A stretch of DNA of 64,000 bases from positions 81,190 through 145,189 of the forward strand of contig NZ_JADEWZ010000012.1 of assembly GCF_015207425.1 (NCBI RefSeq), written 5' to 3'. The DNA is from Lusitaniella coriacea LEGE 07157 (GTDB lineage Bacteria; Cyanobacteriota; Cyanobacteriia; Cyanobacteriales; Spirulinaceae). Both the position numbers and the translations under genes were made by a program. This document shows positions 61,487 through 64,000 of the stretch, piece after piece (position 1 is the stretch's first letter; every line of letters starts with the position of its first letter). Under the pieces are notes generated by a model, which searched no databases, was not told the DNA's origin, and was given only the letters and a program-made list of their open reading frames with translations.

Positions 61487-63820
61487 TTATGTCCGTTCTC
61501 GCTGTAGGGATGCAATTTTGGGGTCAATAATTCTGCGTCCAACATCGGGAAATTCAATGGCTAAGTAGGTTTTCTTTCCCGAACCGAGAATATGAGTCAC
61601 CTTCCCTTCCCCAAAAATATTATGGATCGCGCGATCGCCAATTTCCCAATCTAGAGTCACAGGAGTTGCGGTTTCTGGCGTTTTCGCTTGCTTCGCACTG
61701 CGGCGACGATGGGAAGTAGAACGGACATTACTCGCAATTAAATCACTGGGTAACTCGCGCAGAAATTGCGATGGAATTGCAGGTTCCCTCGAACCCCAAA
61801 GGGTGCGTTCCTTCGCATGAGTTAAAAATAATTGTTCCTGTGCGCGAGTAATTCCCACATAACAAAGGCGGCGTTCTTCTTCGAGAGCTAGAGGGTCATT
61901 TAGGGTTCTAATATTAGGAAATAATCCCTGTTCTAAACCGACGAGAAAGACCACGGGAAACTCCAACCCTTTCGCTGAATGTAGCGTCATTAAAGAAACA
62001 GCTTGCTGTCCTTCTTCAAGATTATCTAAAGCGGAAGCAAGAGAGGCATTAGCGAGGAATGCTTCTAAGCTAGGGTCTTCGTTTTCTATTTGGAATTGGG
62101 TGACTGCATTATACAATTCGCCAATATTCGCAAGGCGGTTATCAGCCTCATCGGTTCCCTGCTTTTTGAGGTCATCGGTATAACCGGAATCTTCCATAAT
62201 TCCTTGAACAATTTCAGCGGCGGATAGGGTTTTTATTTGTTCCTGATAATCTCGAATAATTTTTGCAAATCGATTGACACCTTTGGTGGCGCGTCCTGCT
62301 AAAGTACTCACGGAGGTTTCATCGCTGATGAGTTCCCAAAGCGGAACATTTAACTCTCGCGCCGCGTTTAAAAGATTTTCTATGGAAGTTTTACCAATCC
62401 CCCGTCTGGGAGTATTAATAATTCGCAGCAAGCTAACTGTATCGGCAGGATTCGCAAGGACGCGCAAATAAGCAAGAGCATCCTTGATTTCTTTGCGGTC
62501 ATAAAATTTGAGTCCCCCGACTACAATATAAGGAACTCGACCTCTAAGGGCATCCTCAAAAACGCGAGACTGAGCATTTGTTCGATAGAGAATGGCAAAT
62601 GAACCCCAATTGAGTTCTGGATTATCATTGGCTAAATCTTGAATGCGATTGAGGACAAATCGCGCTTCAACTTGTTCGTCATCCGCTTTGAAGCAATAGA
62701 TTTGCTCTCCAATTCCTCGCGTAGGTTTGAGAATTTTATCAATACGCTGCGTATTGTTTTCAATAAGGTGGTTAGCAGCTTGAAGAATATTTTCTCTAGA
62801 ACGATAGTTCTCTTCTAGCTTAACCATTGTGCGCGTGTCGTCATCAGGCAAACCGTCGCCAAAGTCTTCTTGGAATTCGAGCAAAATTTTGTAATCTGCC
62901 ATCCGAAAAGAATAAATCGATTGGTCGGCATCTCCGACAACAAAAATGGAACGATTCTGCCAATTCCATTGGTTGCGATTGGGTTCTCCATTAGTTGAGA
63001 GGAGACGAATCAGATCGTATTGAATGCGGTTGGTGTCTTGGTATTCATCCACTAAAATGTGTTGAAATTGTTGGTGCCAATAGCCCAATATTGATTCATT
63101 TTGTTGGAAGAGTTTTGCAGGAATTAAAATTAAATCGTCGAAGTCAAGGGCATTATTCGCGGCGAGTTGATTTTGATATTCACCATACACCTCAGCAATA
63201 ACTCTTCCTTTATAGTTAGATTCATTCTGGGCGTAAACTTCTGGCATTAAACCTAAATTCTTGGCATTACTGATGCTGTATCGAACCGAACGAGGATTGA
63301 ATTTCTTGTCATCTAGATTGAGTTGTTTGGTGACGATGTTTTTAACCAAACTTTGTGCGTCGGATTCATCGAAAATCGAGAAATTACGCTGCCAGGTGCG
63401 TCCTTTTTTGTCTTGATACTTATTGATGTCGTAGCGGAGAATGCGAGCAAACAGACTGTGGAAGGTTCCAATCCATAGAGGCTTAGTAATTGTTTTGTAA
63501 ACGCGGGATCTCAGTTTGGTTTGCTCTTGGGGAGGAAGGAGTTCTAAGTGCTGGTTATGTACTTGTTCTGCTAAACGCTGCGCAAAAATCTTCTCGATGC
63601 GCTCTTTCATTTCCCGTGCGGCTTTATTGGTGAAGGTGACGGCAAAAATGTTTTCTGGATTGACTTTATGTTTGAGAATTAAATTGGCAATGCGGTAGGT
63701 TAAGGCTCTCGTTTTACCAGAACCCGCACCCGCAACAACGAGTAAAGGACCGCAAAAATGCTCGACAGCGCAACGTTGAGAGGGGTTAAGATGGGAAACA
63801 AAATCAGTGCTGGCAGTCAT
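61487..63820 (-). CDS. pcrA: ATP-dependent DNA helicase PcrA/UvrD
   Basis: The 777-aa SF1A helicase unwinds DNA 3'-5' in repair and replication. Walker A 'VAGAGSGKTRALTYRIANL' (about 30-48), 'ILVDEYQDTN' (motif II), 'VVGDADQSIYSFRMADYKIL' (motif III region), 'SLMTLHSAKGLEFPVVFLVG' and 'EERRLCYVGITRAQEQLFL' (motifs V-VI) are all present. The C-terminal tail 'WEIGDRAIHNIFGEGKVTHI' is the Tudor-like domain that binds RNA polymerase in PcrA. The length matches. Confidence 0.96.
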   Translation of the reverse strand: MTASTDFVSHLNPSQRCAVEHFCGPLLVVAGAGSGKTRALTYRIANLILKHKVNPENIFAVTFTNKAAREMKERIEKIFAQRLAEQVHNQHLELLPPQEQTKLRSRVYKTITKPLWIGTFHSLFARILRYDINKYQDKKGRTWQRNFSIFDESDAQSLVKNIVTKQLNLDDKKFNPRSVRYSISNAKNLGLMPEVYAQNESNYKGRVIAEVYGEYQNQLAANNALDFDDLILIPAKLFQQNESILGYWHQQFQHILVDEYQDTNRIQYDLIRLLSTNGEPNRNQWNWQNRSIFVVGDADQSIYSFRMADYKILLEFQEDFGDGLPDDDTRTMVKLEENYRSRENILQAANHLIENNTQRIDKILKPTRGIGEQIYCFKADDEQVEARFVLNRIQDLANDNPELNWGSFAILYRTNAQSRVFEDALRGRVPYIVVGGLKFYDRKEIKDALAYLRVLANPADTVSLLRIINTPRRGIGKTSIENLLNAARELNVPLWELISDETSVSTLAGRATKGVNRFAKIIRDYQEQIKTLSAAEIVQGIMEDSGYTDDLKKQGTDEADNRLANIGELYNAVTQFQIENEDPSLEAFLANASLASALDNLEEGQQAVSLMTLHSAKGLEFPVVFLVGLEQGLFPNIRTLNDPLALEEERRLCYVGITRAQEQLFLTHAKERTLWGSREPAIPSQFLRELPSDLIASNVRSTSHRRRSAKQAKTPETATPVTLDWEIGDRAIHNIFGEGKVTHILGSGKKTYLAIEFPDVGRRIIDPKIASLQRERT

Positions 63821-63952
63821 GGTGGGGTTTGAGGGAAATAGCCTTACCTAGTCAAGATTACCGCATCTCGATCATTAGGAGTACTAGGGGTTAATTAACC
63901 TCGATCTTATCCGTTTGGGTGACGCGGGGATAATCTCAGTTATCAGTGAGGG

Positions 63953-64000
63953 AGACGGGGAGACGGGGAGACGGGGAGACGGGGAGACGGGGAGATGGGG
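63953..64000. repeat. AGACGGGG octamer tandem array, cut by the window end
   Basis: Five perfect AGACGGGG units and one AGATGGGG run to the last base, so the array continues outside. It resembles other short tandem arrays in the window. Confidence 0.8.

Noticed and set aside
1..64000. CRISPR array among the regularly spaced repeats
   Set aside because: The tandem arrays have units of 7-8 bp with no spacers; no 25-40 bp direct repeats with unique spacers were found.

Overview
The window is cyanobacterial chromosome. It carries small photosynthesis genes (petM, a psb28 paralogue, PAM68), the orange carotenoid protein with its fluorescence recovery protein, a delta-9 acyl-lipid desaturase, many cyanobacterial families (DUF1822, DUF3531, DUF4278, DUF928, CHAT, CHASE2 cyclase, WD40, PEP-CTERM), and very frequent GCGATCGC (HIP1) octamers. 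I cannot name the genus. No rRNA or tRNA gene, prophage, CRISPR array or intact transposase gene was recognised.

Layout. 1-9.1 kb: partial DUF1822 gene, AlkA-type glycosylase, Uma2 nuclease, CHASE2 adenylate cyclase, HEAT protein, petM, psb28 and an SDR epimerase, with long repeat-filled gaps. 9-24 kb: mostly housekeeping (ABC ATPase, ClpP, M16 peptidase, ThiF-like E1, pterin dehydratase, CHAT-TPR protein, RidA, DAHP synthase, PAM68-rpsO, cysteine desulfurase). 24-28.6 kb: an accessory island of small toxin-antitoxin-like genes (DUF433/DUF5615, DUF4926, HicA/HicB, a SUKH protein), several broken, ending in an unknown 398-aa protein with a perfect palindrome upstream. 28.7-32.5 kb: PutA and a VapBC-type pair between direct repeats. 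33-42 kb: WD40 protein, OCP/FRP, lytic transglycosylase, AMIN-amidase. 42-46 kb: three consecutive PEP-CTERM proteins. 46-56 kb: WD40, desaturase with a divergent TetR-type regulator, KirBac-type channel, DUF928, cupin, YidD, polyprenol kinase-like protein. 56.6-61.4 kb: a polysaccharide cluster (O-antigen polymerase/ligase-like, GT2, hexapeptide acetyltransferase, RfbC, RfbD). 61.5-63.8 kb: PcrA/UvrD helicase.

Most gaps longer than 300 bp are filled by dispersed repeats: heptamer and octamer tandem arrays, hairpin repeats, and at least two families with inverted ends resembling MITEs. Some element ends contain the stop codon, or the start codon and Shine-Dalgarno sequence, of the adjacent gene. 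Two hairpin repeats show compensatory stem changes between copies. Two intergenic stretches look like small-RNA genes (55072-55185, and less surely 18655-18731).

The most notable signals are the covarying hairpin repeats, the two small-RNA candidates, the TetR protein fused to an inactive-looking tyrosine-recombinase fold with two matching operators next to desC, and the decaying toxin-antitoxin island with the unknown 398-aa gene. I did not find one clear-cut new multi-gene system.
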